A stretch of DNA of 64,000 nt, taken from NCBI RefSeq assembly GCF_030811855.1, contig NZ_JAUSRN010000018.1, positions 1-64,000 on the forward strand, in the 5' to 3' direction. Below, in pieces: positions 36,429 to 45,324 of the stretch (the first letter of the stretch is position 1; every line of letters begins with the position of its first letter). The notes beneath the pieces were generated by a model, which was not told where the DNA came from, searched no databases, and saw only the letters and a program-made list of their open reading frames with translations. This DNA comes from Variovorax paradoxus (GTDB lineage: Bacteria > Pseudomonadota > Gammaproteobacteria > Burkholderiales > Burkholderiaceae_C). The position numbers and the translations under genes are program-made.

Positions 36429-37640
36429 ATGACACCGCTGCTGCTCATTGCCCCCCTCCCTCCGGCCGACACCGCCGGCGAGTACGACTGGGCCCAGGCA
36501 GGCGACGACGGCATCGCATTGCGCAGCCACGGCCGCGCGCTGCTCACGCTGCTGCCGGCCAGCACGGAAGTCATGCTTGGCATTCCAACCGCGGCGCTTT
36601 CCTGGCACCGGGTCACCCTGCCCAAGGGCAGCATGGGCAGCACCTCGAAATTGCGCGCCGTGCTCGATGGCCTGCTCGAAGAGCAACTGCTCGACGAGCC
36701 CGAAGCCTTGCACTTCGCGCTCGAACCCGAAGCCAAGGCCGGCGTGCCGGTCTGGGTGGCGGCTTGCAACCGCATCTGGCTGCGCAGCCTCGTGCAGGGC
36801 CTCGAATCGACGGGGCGGCGCGTGGTGCGCATCGTTCCCGAATTCGCTCCGCAGGCCGTCGACGGCCCGCCGCTGCTGCAGATCACAGGCGTCGCAGAGG
36901 CGCCGCAGCTCACCGTGTGCGATGCCGACGGCGTGGTCTCGCTGCCGCTCGCCGGAGCCGGTCTGGCGCTCGCCGGCAGCCTGCCGCTCGACACCGCCGT
37001 CATTTCCGCCGAGCCCGCCGTCGCCGAAGCCGCCGAGCATCTGCTCGAACGCCGCCTGCCCATCGTGCAGGCGCCGCAGCGCTGGCTCCAGGCTGCGCGC
37101 TCGCCCTGGGAGCTCGCGCAGTTCGACCTTGCCGTGACGGGCCGCGCTCGCGCCGGCAAGAAATTCGCATCCGTGTTCCAGACGCTGCGCTACGCACCCG
37201 AGTGGCGCGCCGCACGCTGGGGCGTCGTCGCCCTGTTGCTCACGCAGCTGATCGGCCTCAACGCCTGGGCCTGGAAAGAGCGCAACGCACTCGAGTCCAA
37301 GCGCCAGGCTGTCAAAACCATGCTGACCCAGACCTTCCCTGCCGTAAAACTCGTGGTCGATGCGCCGGTACAAATGGCGCGCGAAGTCGCCGCGCTACAG
37401 CAGGCGGTGGGCGATGTCGCGGGCAGCGACTTCGAACCGATGATCGGCGCGCTCGCCACCAATCTTCCGCCGGGCCGCACGCCCAGCGCCATCGACTACA
37501 GCGCCGGCCAGCTGCGCCTGCGCGGCCTGGCCCTGCAGCCTTCCGAGCTCACGCGGCTCTCGGGTGCGATGGGCCCGCGCGGCTACAGCGTGCGCGCCGA
37601 AGGCGATCTGCTGCTGGTGCAGGCCGAGGCTTCGCGATGA
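36429..37640 (+). CDS. gspL: Type II secretion system protein GspL
   Basis: A 403-residue bitopic inner-membrane protein that recruits the GspE ATPase. The cytoplasmic actin-like part covers about residues 1-250, one membrane helix is at about 260-280 ('GVVALLLTQLIGLNAWAW'), and the periplasmic ferredoxin-like domain follows to the end. The preceding 136-base gap, the only large one within the operon, contains TACAAT (about 36399) and may hold an internal promoter. The 3' end overlaps gspM by 4 bases. Confidence 0.9.
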   Translation: MTPLLLIAPLPPADTAGEYDWAQAGDDGIALRSHGRALLTLLPASTEVMLGIPTAALSWHRVTLPKGSMGSTSKLRAVLDGLLEEQLLDEPEALHFALEPEAKAGVPVWVAACNRIWLRSLVQGLESTGRRVVRIVPEFAPQAVDGPPLLQITGVAEAPQLTVCDADGVVSLPLAGAGLALAGSLPLDTAVISAEPAVAEAAEHLLERRLPIVQAPQRWLQAARSPWELAQFDLAVTGRARAGKKFASVFQTLRYAPEWRAARWGVVALLLTQLIGLNAWAWKERNALESKRQAVKTMLTQTFPAVKLVVDAPVQMAREVAALQQAVGDVAGSDFEPMIGALATNLPPGRTPSAIDYSAGQLRLRGLALQPSELTRLSGAMGPRGYSVRAEGDLLLVQAEASR

Positions 37641-38173
37641 ACTTCGGCGAACAACTTCGCGCCCGCTGGGCTTCCCTCGATCTGCGCGAGCGGCGCATGG
37701 TTGCCATCGCTGCCGCGCTGGTGGCGCTCGCGCTGCTGTGGTGGATTGCGCTCGCCCCGGCGCTGCGCACCCTCGCCGCGGCGCGAACCGAACACGCGCG
37801 GCTGGATGCACAGCTGCAGCAGATGGCCACTCTGCAGAACCGCGCCAAGACCCTGCAGGCCCAGCCGCGCCTCAACCGCGACGACGCGCTGCGTGGCCTC
37901 GAAACCTCAGTGCGCCAGAGCCTGGGCAGCAACGCCCAGCTCATGACCGCCAGCGGCGACGGCGCCGCCACGGTCACGCTGCGCGCCGTGCCGGCCGATG
38001 CCCTGGCCCAATGGCTCTCGCAGGCGCGCGGCAATGCCCACGCCGTCCCGCGCGAAGCCCACTTGACCCGTTCGGCCGCCGCAGCGCCGGCGGCAGGCAA
38101 CAAGGACCCTCAGGAACCCGCCAAGGTGCGCTGGGAGGGCACGCTGGTGATGGCGCTGCCCGCGGCCCGCTGA
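37637..38173 (+). CDS. gspM: Type II secretion system protein GspM
   Basis: A 178-residue inner-membrane partner of GspL. The short cytoplasmic N-terminus with 'LDLRERRMV' precedes a membrane helix (about residues 22-42, 'IAAALVALALLWWIALAPAL'), then a coiled region ('AARTEHARLDAQLQQMATLQ') and a periplasmic ferredoxin-like domain. The start codon is within ATGA of the gspL stop. Confidence 0.9.
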   Translation: MNFGEQLRARWASLDLRERRMVAIAAALVALALLWWIALAPALRTLAAARTEHARLDAQLQQMATLQNRAKTLQAQPRLNRDDALRGLETSVRQSLGSNAQLMTASGDGAATVTLRAVPADALAQWLSQARGNAHAVPREAHLTRSAAAAPAAGNKDPQEPAKVRWEGTLVMALPAAR

Positions 38174-38184
38174 GCACGCCTGCC

Positions 38185-38985
38185 ATGGTGACGCACTCCT
38201 CTCTTTCCGACTCCACACCGCGCCGCGGCTGGCGCTGGGCCCTGCTCGGCATCGTGATTGGCGCGCTGCTCTCGCTCGTGCTGTTCGCGCCGGCCCGCTG
38301 GCTGGCCACGGCATTGTCGAACTGGAGCCAGGGCCGGCTGCTGCTCGTCAACCCGCGCGGCACGGTCTGGAACGGTGCGGCGGCGGTGGTGCTGGCAAGC
38401 GGTGCCGGCGGCGCCGAGGCGGTGTCGCTGCCCGGATCGCTCAACTGGCGTATGCGGCCCACCTGGAACGGCATGTTCGCTGTGCTCGACCTGCCCTGCT
38501 GCACGGCCCGGCCACTCGAACTCAAGGCCAGCCCACGCGCGGACGGCATGCAGCTGCAATGGGGCGACGGCAGTTCGCGCTGGCCCGCCACCTTGCTGGC
38601 CGGCCTGGGCGCGCCCTGGAACACGCTCAAGCTCGAGGGCACGCTCGACCTTTCCACCAAGGCCCTGTCGATGCAGTGGGACGGCCCCGTGCTGCGCATT
38701 GCGGGCCAAGCCACGCTGGATGCCACCGACGTGTCGTCGAGCCTTTCGACCCTGAAGCCGATGGGCAGCTACCGCCTCACGCTCGAAGGCGGCAGCCGGC
38801 CGAGCCTGCTGCTGAGCACCCGCGAAGGCAGCCTGCAGCTGAACGGCAGCGGCAGCTGGAACGGCACCGCTTTTCGCTTCAACGGCGAAGCCAACGCCGC
38901 AGCGGGCCGCGAAGACGCACTTTCCAATTTGTTGAACATCATCGGACGGCGCGAGAACGCGCGTTCGATCATCACCCTGGGTTGA
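38185..38985 (+). CDS. gspN: Type II secretion system protein GspN
   Basis: A 266-residue protein with one N-terminal membrane segment (about residues 18-38, 'LLGIVIGALLSLVLFAPARW') and a periplasmic domain of the GspN family ('NPRGTVWNGAAAVVLASG'). GspN is an accessory component found in only some type II systems; its precise role is unsettled. The tail 'LSNLLNIIGRRENARSIITL' is typical. It lies between gspM (11-base gap) and gspD (2-base gap). Confidence 0.88.
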   Translation: MVTHSSLSDSTPRRGWRWALLGIVIGALLSLVLFAPARWLATALSNWSQGRLLLVNPRGTVWNGAAAVVLASGAGGAEAVSLPGSLNWRMRPTWNGMFAVLDLPCCTARPLELKASPRADGMQLQWGDGSSRWPATLLAGLGAPWNTLKLEGTLDLSTKALSMQWDGPVLRIAGQATLDATDVSSSLSTLKPMGSYRLTLEGGSRPSLLLSTREGSLQLNGSGSWNGTAFRFNGEANAAAGREDALSNLLNIIGRRENARSIITLG

Positions 38986-38987
38986 TC

Positions 38988-41309
38988 ATGAAGAAGCCAC
39001 TGACTTCGCACGGCAGCCGCCTCGGCATCGTTGCACTCGCAGCGCAGATGCTGATTGCCGCCACCTTCATGCAGGCCGTGCCGCCCGCGTTCGCACAAGC
39101 TGGCAGTCCCGACGCGCCGCGCCGCGGCGAGCCCATCACGCTCAACTTTTCCAACGCCGACATCGAGGCCGTGGCCCGCACCATGGCCGTGGTCACCGGC
39201 CGCGACGTGGTGGTCGATCCGCGCGTCAAGGGCACGATGAACCTCGTCACCGACCGTGCCATTGCGCCGGCCGCCGCGTTCAACCAGTTCGCCTCGGCGC
39301 TCCGGCTGCAGGGCTTTGCGGTGGTGGAGGCCGAGGGCCTGTACAAGGTGGTGCCCGAGGCCGACGCCAAGCTCCAGACCCAGACCGTCAACACCGCCAC
39401 GCCCAGCGCAGGCTCCGTGGGTGGCAACCAGATCGTCACGCAGATCTTCAGGCTCAATTACGAGTCGCCGAACAGCCTGCTGCCGGTGCTGCGCCCGCTC
39501 ATTCCGCCCAACAACACCATCAACGTGAATCCGGGCAACAACTCGCTCGTGATCACCGACTACGCGGACAACATGCGCCGGCTGGCACGCATCATCGCGG
39601 CGCTCGACGTGCCCAATGCGTCGGACATCGAGGTGATCCCGCTCAAGCACTCGGTCGCCACCGACATGCTGCCGCTGATCTCTCGCCTCGTGGATGGCAG
39701 CGGCTCGGGCACGACACCGGGCGCCGCCGCGCCGGGCGCGGCCGATGCGTCGTTCCGCACCACCCTCCTGGCCGATCCGCGCAGCAACGCGCTCATCCTG
39801 CGAGCGGCCAATCCGGCGCGGGCCTCGCTGGTGCGCACGCTGGTCGAGAAGCTCGACCGCGCCCCGGTCGAGAGCAGCAACGGCGCGGCGGGCAACATCT
39901 ACGTGGTCTATCTGAAGAACGCCGACGCGGTCCGCCTGGCGGCCACGCTGCGCGCCGCCATGGCCGCGAACCAATTGCCCGGCATCCCGGGCACGCCGGG
40001 CGCCGCGGGCGGCGTCGGCCAGGCGCAGCAGCAACAGGCCAACATCCCGCAGACCATGCAGCAGGCCAGCCTCGGCGGACAGAGCGGCTCGCCCGCCGCC
40101 AATGCGCCGCTGAACAATGCGAACCAGCCTTCGACCGGTGGCCAGATCCAGGCCGATCCGTCGACCAATTCGCTGATCATCACGGCGCCCGAGCCGCAGT
40201 ACCGGCAGATGCGCGCGGTGATCGACAAGCTCGACGGCCGGCGCGCCCAGGTCATGATCGAGGCGCTGATCGTCGAGGTCAGCGCCAAGAAGGCCGCCAA
40301 CTTCGGCGTCCAGTGGCAGAGCGCGCTGGGCAACAACGCGGTCATCGGCACCAACTCGAGCCTGGCCAGCGCCAACATCCTCGCGCTGACGCAGGCCCTG
40401 GCCACGCGCGACGTGGCCAACGTGCGGCCATCGACGGGCCTGAACCTGGGCATCGCCGGCAAGATCGGCGGGCAGTACATCCTGGGCGCCATCGCCAATT
40501 TCTTCAACAGCGACGGCGATGCCAACGTGCTCTCCACGCCCAACCTGCTGACGCTGGACAACGAAGAAGCCAAGATCGTCATCGGCCAGAACGTGCCCTT
40601 CGTCACCGGCCAGTACGCGAGCACCTCCGGCTCGGTGGGCATCAACCCGTTCACCACGGTGGAGCGCAAGGACGTGGGTCTCACGCTGCGCGTGCGCCCG
40701 ACCATCAACGAGAACGGCACCGTGAAGATGACCATCTTCCAGGAGACCTCGACGGTCGACCAGAACACGGTCAACAACCCCAATGGGCCGACCACCAACA
40801 AGCGCTCGATCGAGTCCAGCGTGCTGGTGGAAGACGGCGGCCTGGTGATGCTCGGCGGCCTGCTCTCGGACGACTACAACAACACGATCGAGAAGGTGCC
40901 CCTGGCCGGCGACATTCCGGTGTTCGGCAACCTGTTCAAGAACGAAGTGCGCTCGCGCACCAAGAGCAATCTGATGATGTTCCTGCGCCCGGCGGTCATG
41001 CGCGACGGCGCCTCGGCCGAAGCGTTCTCATACGACCGCTACGACGAGATCCGCGGCATGCAGCAGCGCGCGCAGCCGAACACCGACAACATCATGCTGC
41101 GCGGCGTCGACTCCGCGCCTGTGCTGCCGGAAGCACCGCCGCCGCGTCCGGCCGACCGCACGAGCAATAGCAGCAGCGAGCGCATCCAGGGCACGCAGCT
41201 CATTCCGCCGCCGCGCCCGCCGGCCGACCCGCGCGCTCTGCGCCCGAGCCCGCTGCGCGGCGCCTTGCCGCCCACGGCCGACCCGACCACCTCGCGCGAA
41301 CTGCCCTGA
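38988..41309 (+). CDS. gspD: Type II secretion secretin GspD
   Basis: A 773-residue outer-membrane channel subunit. A signal peptide covers about residues 1-37 (ending 'PPAFAQ'). The N0 domain ('ITLNFSNADIEAVARTMAVV'), N1-N3 domains with 'NSLLPVLRPLIPPNNTINV', and the secretin core ('VLSTPNLLTLDNEEAKIVIG', 'VPLAGDIPVFGNLFKN') are clear. A Gly/Gln-rich linker (about 335-380) lies in N3. The C-terminal 80 residues are Pro/Arg-rich, possibly the outer-membrane S domain. No pilotin gene was recognised. In many type II loci gspD precedes gspE; here it follows gspN, as in related betaproteobacteria. Confidence 0.95.
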   Translation: MKKPLTSHGSRLGIVALAAQMLIAATFMQAVPPAFAQAGSPDAPRRGEPITLNFSNADIEAVARTMAVVTGRDVVVDPRVKGTMNLVTDRAIAPAAAFNQFASALRLQGFAVVEAEGLYKVVPEADAKLQTQTVNTATPSAGSVGGNQIVTQIFRLNYESPNSLLPVLRPLIPPNNTINVNPGNNSLVITDYADNMRRLARIIAALDVPNASDIEVIPLKHSVATDMLPLISRLVDGSGSGTTPGAAAPGAADASFRTTLLADPRSNALILRAANPARASLVRTLVEKLDRAPVESSNGAAGNIYVVYLKNADAVRLAATLRAAMAANQLPGIPGTPGAAGGVGQAQQQQANIPQTMQQASLGGQSGSPAANAPLNNANQPSTGGQIQADPSTNSLIITAPEPQYRQMRAVIDKLDGRRAQVMIEALIVEVSAKKAANFGVQWQSALGNNAVIGTNSSLASANILALTQALATRDVANVRPSTGLNLGIAGKIGGQYILGAIANFFNSDGDANVLSTPNLLTLDNEEAKIVIGQNVPFVTGQYASTSGSVGINPFTTVERKDVGLTLRVRPTINENGTVKMTIFQETSTVDQNTVNNPNGPTTNKRSIESSVLVEDGGLVMLGGLLSDDYNNTIEKVPLAGDIPVFGNLFKNEVRSRTKSNLMMFLRPAVMRDGASAEAFSYDRYDEIRGMQQRAQPNTDNIMLRGVDSAPVLPEAPPPRPADRTSNSSSERIQGTQLIPPPRPPADPRALRPSPLRGALPPTADPTTSRELP

Positions 41310-41353
41310 GGCCATCGCGCCGCTCCGACGAATACGCACCGCCCACTCCGCCC

Positions 41354-42745
41354 ATGCGCCACCCCCTGCCCTACGCGTTCGCACGCAGCCAGCAACTGCT
41401 GCTCGAGGAAGCCGACGACGGTCGCTGCACGCTATGGATGTCGAGCCACCCTTCGCGCAGCGCGCTCAGCGAGGTCACGCGCAAATACGGCGTGCAGGCC
41501 TTCGAGGTGCTGGCCGACGGCCCGCTCGCGCAGCGCATCAGCGCGGCTTATGCGCAGGGCGAGTCGAGCGCCGCCGCGGTGGTGAGCGAGGTGCAGAGCG
41601 ATGCCGACCTCTCGCGCATGATGCAGGAGCTGCCGGCCGTCGAAGACCTGCTGGAAAGCGCCGGCGATGCACCCATCATCCGCATGCTCAATGCGCTGCT
41701 CACGCAGGCCGCGCGCGACGGCGCGAGCGACATTCACATCGAGCCCTACGAGCGCACCTCGTCCGTGCGCTTTCGCATCGACGGCACGCTGCGCGAAGTG
41801 GTGCAGCCCAACCGGGCGCTGCATGCCGCGCTGATCTCGCGCCTGAAGATCATGGCTGACCTCGACATCTCCGAGAAGCGGCTACCGCAGGACGGGCGCA
41901 TCTCGCTTCGCATCGGCACGCGCGCGGTGGACGTGCGCGTTTCGACGCTTCCCAGCGCCCACGGCGAACGCGCGGTGCTGCGCCTTCTGGACAAGACCGA
42001 ATCGAAGCTCACGCTCGAATCGGTCGGCATGCAGGGCGACACGCTCCAGCGCTTCGAGCGCCTCATTGCGCAGCCGCACGGCATCATCCTGGTGACCGGG
42101 CCCACCGGTTCGGGCAAGACCACCACGCTGTATGCCGCGCTGGCCCGCCTGGACGCAAGCCGCAGCAACATCATGACGGTGGAAGACCCCATCGAATACG
42201 AGCTGCCGGGCGTGGGCCAGACGCAGATCAATGCCAAGATCGAGCTCACCTTCGCGAAGGCCTTGCGCGCCATCCTGCGGCAGGACCCGGACGTGATCAT
42301 GATCGGCGAGATCCGCGACTTCGAAACCGCGCAGATTGCCATCCAGGCCTCGCTCACCGGCCACCTCGTGCTGGCAACGCTGCACACCAACGATTCGGTT
42401 AGCGCTGTCACACGCCTGACCGACATGGGCGTGGAGCCTTTCCTGCTCAGTTCATCGCTCCTCGGCGTGCTGGCGCAGCGCCTGGTGCGCAAGGTCTGCA
42501 CGAGCTGCGGCGGTGGCGGCTGCGAGGCCTGCGGCCAAACCGGCTACCAGGGCCGCACCGGCATCTTCGAACTGCTGGTGGCCAATGACGAAGTGCAGGC
42601 GCTCATCCATGGCAAGGCCGCCGAGAGCAAGCTCTTCGAAGCCGGCGCGCGCGGCGGACTGCGCTCGATGCGCGAAGACGGCGAACGGCTGGTGCAGGCC
42701 GGCATCACCTCGCGCGCAGAGCTGCTGCGGGTCACGCGCGAATAG
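41354..42745 (+). CDS. gspE: Type II secretion ATPase GspE
   Basis: A 463-residue cytoplasmic hexameric ATPase that drives pseudopilus growth. Walker A GPTGSGKTTT is at about 249-258, the Asp box 'VEDPIEYELPGVGQTQINAK', Walker B 'VIMIGEIRDFETA', and the His box 'GHLVLATLHTNDS' follow. The zinc tetracysteine near residue 381 is compact: two CxxC pairs separated by only five residues ('CTSCGGGGCEACG'), compared with about 25-30 residues in classic GspE. The N-terminal GspL-binding part is present but short. Confidence 0.95.
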   Translation: MRHPLPYAFARSQQLLLEEADDGRCTLWMSSHPSRSALSEVTRKYGVQAFEVLADGPLAQRISAAYAQGESSAAAVVSEVQSDADLSRMMQELPAVEDLLESAGDAPIIRMLNALLTQAARDGASDIHIEPYERTSSVRFRIDGTLREVVQPNRALHAALISRLKIMADLDISEKRLPQDGRISLRIGTRAVDVRVSTLPSAHGERAVLRLLDKTESKLTLESVGMQGDTLQRFERLIAQPHGIILVTGPTGSGKTTTLYAALARLDASRSNIMTVEDPIEYELPGVGQTQINAKIELTFAKALRAILRQDPDVIMIGEIRDFETAQIAIQASLTGHLVLATLHTNDSVSAVTRLTDMGVEPFLLSSSLLGVLAQRLVRKVCTSCGGGGCEACGQTGYQGRTGIFELLVANDEVQALIHGKAAESKLFEAGARGGLRSMREDGERLVQAGITSRAELLRVTRE

Positions 42746-42760
42746 TTTTCCCGCCTCGCC

Positions 42761-43996
42761 ATGCCCGCCTATTCCTTCGAAGCCATCGATGCCAGCGGCC
42801 AGTCGCGCGAAGGCGTGCTCGAGGCCGACACCGCGCGCAGCGCCCGCAGCCTGCTGCGCGCGCAGGCGCTCATTCCGCTGTCCGTCACGCCGGTTGGCAG
42901 CAGCCACGTCAACGGCACCGGCAATGGCGGCTTGCGCCGGTGGCTGGGCGGCGGCGCCAGGATATTCAGTACCACCGGACTCGCGGTGTGGACGCGCCAG
43001 CTCGCCGGGCTCGTGTCCTCCGGCTTGCCGCTCGAACGCGCATTGACTGCGCTCACCGACGAGGCCGAGACCGAGCCGCAACGCAACCTCGTCGCATCGC
43101 TGCGTGCCGAAGTCAACGCGGGATCGCCGTTTGCACGCGCTCTAGCGGCCCATCCGCGCGAGTTCTCGCCCATCTACACGGCCGTGATCGGCGCGGGCGA
43201 GCAGAGCGGCAACCTCGGTCTTGTGCTCGACAGGCTCGCCGACGACCTCGAAGAACGGCAGGCGCTGCAGCAGAAGCTGGTCGGCGCTGCGCTCTACCCG
43301 GCCATCGTTACGCTGGTGGCGATCGTGATCGTGATCTTCCTCGTGAGTTATGTGGTGCCGCAGGTGGCGCAGGTGTTCGCGGGCACCAAGCGCTCGCTGC
43401 CCTTTCTCACCACGGTGATGCTGTCGCTGAGCGCCGCGGTGCGCAACTACGGGTGGTGGATGCTGGGTGGCGTGGTGTTTGTCGCCATCGCCGTGCGGCT
43501 CGCGCTGGCGCAAGAGGCTTTCCGGCTGAAGTTCGATGCGGCCTGGCTCAAGCTGCCGCTGGTCGGCAAGCTCGCGCGCGGCTACAACGCGGCGCGTTTT
43601 GCCAGCACGCTGGCGATGCTCGCCACGGCCGGCGTGCCGATCCTGCGCGCGTTGCAGGCGGCCTCGGAAACGCTCGGCAACCGCGCCATGCGCGCGGATG
43701 CGCTCGATGCGCTGGTGCTGGTGCGCGAAGGCGCTCCGCTGGCCTCGGCGCTGGCGCAGAAAAAGCGCTTTCCGGGACTGGTCTCGATGTTCGCGCGGCT
43801 GGGCGAGCAGACCGGCACGCTGCCGCTGATGCTGCAGCGCGCGGCCAACCAGCTGGGCGCCGAAGTGCAGCGCCGCGCGATGCACCTGGCGACCATTCTC
43901 GAACCCTTGCTGATCGTGGCCATGGGCGGCGTGGTGATGCTCATCGTGCTGGCGGTGATGCTGCCTATCATCCAGCTGAACCAGTTCGTCAAGTAA
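42761..43996 (+). CDS. gspF: Type II secretion inner-membrane platform protein GspF
   Basis: A 411-residue polytopic platform protein that couples ATPase turning to pseudopilus assembly. The N-terminus 'YSFEAIDASGQSREGVLEAD' is the standard T2SSF start. Two T2SSF domains (about 75-195 and 275-400) each carry the 'SGLPLERALTAL' or 'AGVPILRALQAA' helix with 'EQSGNLGLVL' or 'EQTGTLPLML'; three membrane segments are visible, the last at the C-terminus. It ends the core gsp gene run. Confidence 0.95.
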   Translation: MPAYSFEAIDASGQSREGVLEADTARSARSLLRAQALIPLSVTPVGSSHVNGTGNGGLRRWLGGGARIFSTTGLAVWTRQLAGLVSSGLPLERALTALTDEAETEPQRNLVASLRAEVNAGSPFARALAAHPREFSPIYTAVIGAGEQSGNLGLVLDRLADDLEERQALQQKLVGAALYPAIVTLVAIVIVIFLVSYVVPQVAQVFAGTKRSLPFLTTVMLSLSAAVRNYGWWMLGGVVFVAIAVRLALAQEAFRLKFDAAWLKLPLVGKLARGYNAARFASTLAMLATAGVPILRALQAASETLGNRAMRADALDALVLVREGAPLASALAQKKRFPGLVSMFARLGEQTGTLPLMLQRAANQLGAEVQRRAMHLATILEPLLIVAMGGVVMLIVLAVMLPIIQLNQFVK

Positions 43997-44009
43997 AGCG
44001 ATATCCGCC

Positions 44010-44909
44010 ATGCCCGTCACGCTCGAAGACAAACTCGTGGTCGCGATCTCGTCGCGCGCGCTGTTCAACCTCGAAGAAGAAAACAGGATCTTCGAGGCCG
44101 GCGACAACGAGGGCTACATGAAGCTGCAGCTCGACCGCATCGACGTGCCGGCCGCGCCGGGCATCGCGTACTCGCTGATCCGCAAGCTGCTGCGCTTCAA
44201 CGACGACGGCGTGCAGCGCGTCGAGGTGGTGATCCTCTCGCGCAACGACCCGGTCTCGGGCATGCGCATCTTCCGCTCGAGCGCGGCGGCCGACATCAAG
44301 CTGCAGCGTGGCGTGTTCACGCAGGGCCGCCCGCCCTTCGGCTACCTGCGGCCGCTGCGCGCGCACCTGTTCCTGTCGGTCAACGCAGAGGACGTGCGCG
44401 AGGCCCTCGTCGCGGGCTTTCCGGCCGCGCGTGTGCTGGTCGAATCGGTAAAAGCCAGCGATGCCTGGCCCAACGAAGTGCGAATTGCATTCGACGGCGA
44501 CGCGGTGCTGTTCTCCGATGAAGCCGAGCGCGTGTTCCAGGCGCAAGGCCTCGACGCCTTCCAGGCGCACGAACTCAGCAAGGCCGACCTGCCCTTGCCC
44601 GAAGGCCCGTTCAAACCTTTGCTGACCGCGCTGCATCGCCTGCAGATGGCCGGCAATGCGCAGATGCGCATCCGCACCGCGCTGGTCACGGCGCGCAGCG
44701 CGCCCGCGCACGAGCGCGCGATCCGCACGCTCATGAAGTGGAACATCCGCGTGGACGAGGCCATGTTCCTCGGCGGCCTCCCCAAGGGCGAATTCCTGCG
44801 CGAGTTCGAACCCGATTTCTTCTTCGACGACCAGACCGGCCACGTCGACGCCGCGGCACGCCACGTGCCTGCCGGGCACGTTTCCAGCGGCATCAGCAAC
44901 GAGCATTGA
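44010..44909 (+). CDS. 5'-nucleotidase (NT5C1-like family)
   Basis: A 299-residue protein of the 5'-nucleotidase family named after animal cytosolic 5'-nucleotidase I (PF06189 as recalled). The N-terminus 'LVVAISSRALFNLEEENRIF', 'VEVVILSRNDPVSGMRIF', 'LSVNAEDVREAL', 'IAFDGDAVLFSDEAE' (HAD-like acidic motif) and 'EAMFLGGLPKG' are strongly conserved-looking. It is predicted to dephosphorylate nucleoside monophosphates in the cytoplasm; it has no export signal. It starts 13 bases after gspF and may be co-transcribed with the secretion genes. Two hairpins follow at 44921-44970. Confidence 0.87.
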   Translation: MPVTLEDKLVVAISSRALFNLEEENRIFEAGDNEGYMKLQLDRIDVPAAPGIAYSLIRKLLRFNDDGVQRVEVVILSRNDPVSGMRIFRSSAAADIKLQRGVFTQGRPPFGYLRPLRAHLFLSVNAEDVREALVAGFPAARVLVESVKASDAWPNEVRIAFDGDAVLFSDEAERVFQAQGLDAFQAHELSKADLPLPEGPFKPLLTALHRLQMAGNAQMRIRTALVTARSAPAHERAIRTLMKWNIRVDEAMFLGGLPKGEFLREFEPDFFFDDQTGHVDAAARHVPAGHVSSGISNEH

Positions 44910-44920
44910 GCCTCGTCCGG

Positions 44921-44970
44921 GGGCGAGCACCGTCGCAGTGCTTCGCCCTCCTGGCGCCTGCGGCGCCTTT
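44921..44970 (+). terminator. Hairpins at the end of the gsp-nucleotidase unit
   Basis: Stem GGGCGAGCAC/GTGCTTCGCCC (44921-44948, one bulge) and stem GGCGCC-TGC-GGCGCC (44953-44967) followed by a weak T-run lie 12 bases past the nucleotidase stop. The poor T-run makes them at best an inefficient terminator. Confidence 0.4.
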
Positions 44971-44973
44971 GCC

Positions 44974-44995
44974 TTGTCATCGCTCGTTCATGGCG
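44974..44995 (+). promoter_or_regulatory. Weak Pho-box-like direct repeat before the phospholipase unit
   Basis: TTGTCATCGCT (44974-44984) and CGTTCATGGCG (44985-44995) are 11-base spaced TGTCAT-like half sites, matching the PhoB pattern at 6 and 5 of 7 positions. Phospholipase C genes in Pseudomonas are phosphate-controlled, which fits, but the second half is degenerate. Confidence 0.3.
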
Positions 44996-45103
44996 ATGTA
45001 ACGGGTTCTCCCTAGGCTTGTGAGCGTCCGGTGCGCGGTGCCTTTGGTGGCGCCATTTTTTACCGCATCGAGTGCCGACACGCGACAACTCCAAGGAACC
45101 CAC

Positions 45104-45298
45104 ATGCGACTTTCATCCCTGCCCGTGCGGCTCGTGCCAGCACTGGTCCTGGCCTCTGCCCTTTCCGCCTGCGGTGGCGGCGATGGTGGTGGTGGCTTCT
45201 CCGGTTTTCTGCCTGGCGTGGCGACTCCGACGCCGACCGTCCCTGCCGCACCGCCTCCGGAGACCAGCGTCAAGCCTGAGATGCGCTGCGCGCCCTGA
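45104..45298 (+). CDS. Small predicted lipoprotein
   Basis: A 64-residue protein with an N-terminal hydrophobic segment and lipobox 'ASALSACGGGDGGGG', so it is cleaved to a lipidated Cys at about residue 23. The mature part is Gly- and Pro-rich with no known domain. The ribosome site AAGGAACC precedes the ATG at 45104. It lies 26 bases ahead of the phospholipase C gene and is probably co-transcribed with it. Lipoproteins beside secreted phospholipases sometimes act as chaperones, but this one is too short to infer a role. Confidence 0.7.
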   Translation: MRLSSLPVRLVPALVLASALSACGGGDGGGGFSGFLPGVATPTPTVPAAPPPETSVKPEMRCAP

Positions 45299-45324
45299 AC
45301 ACCACGAAACGCCAGAACAACACC

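Noticed and set aside
44910..45103. Small coding frames in the gap before the lipoprotein gene
   Set aside because: No ribosome sites or conserved-looking products; only hairpins and a weak Pho-like repeat are supportable.
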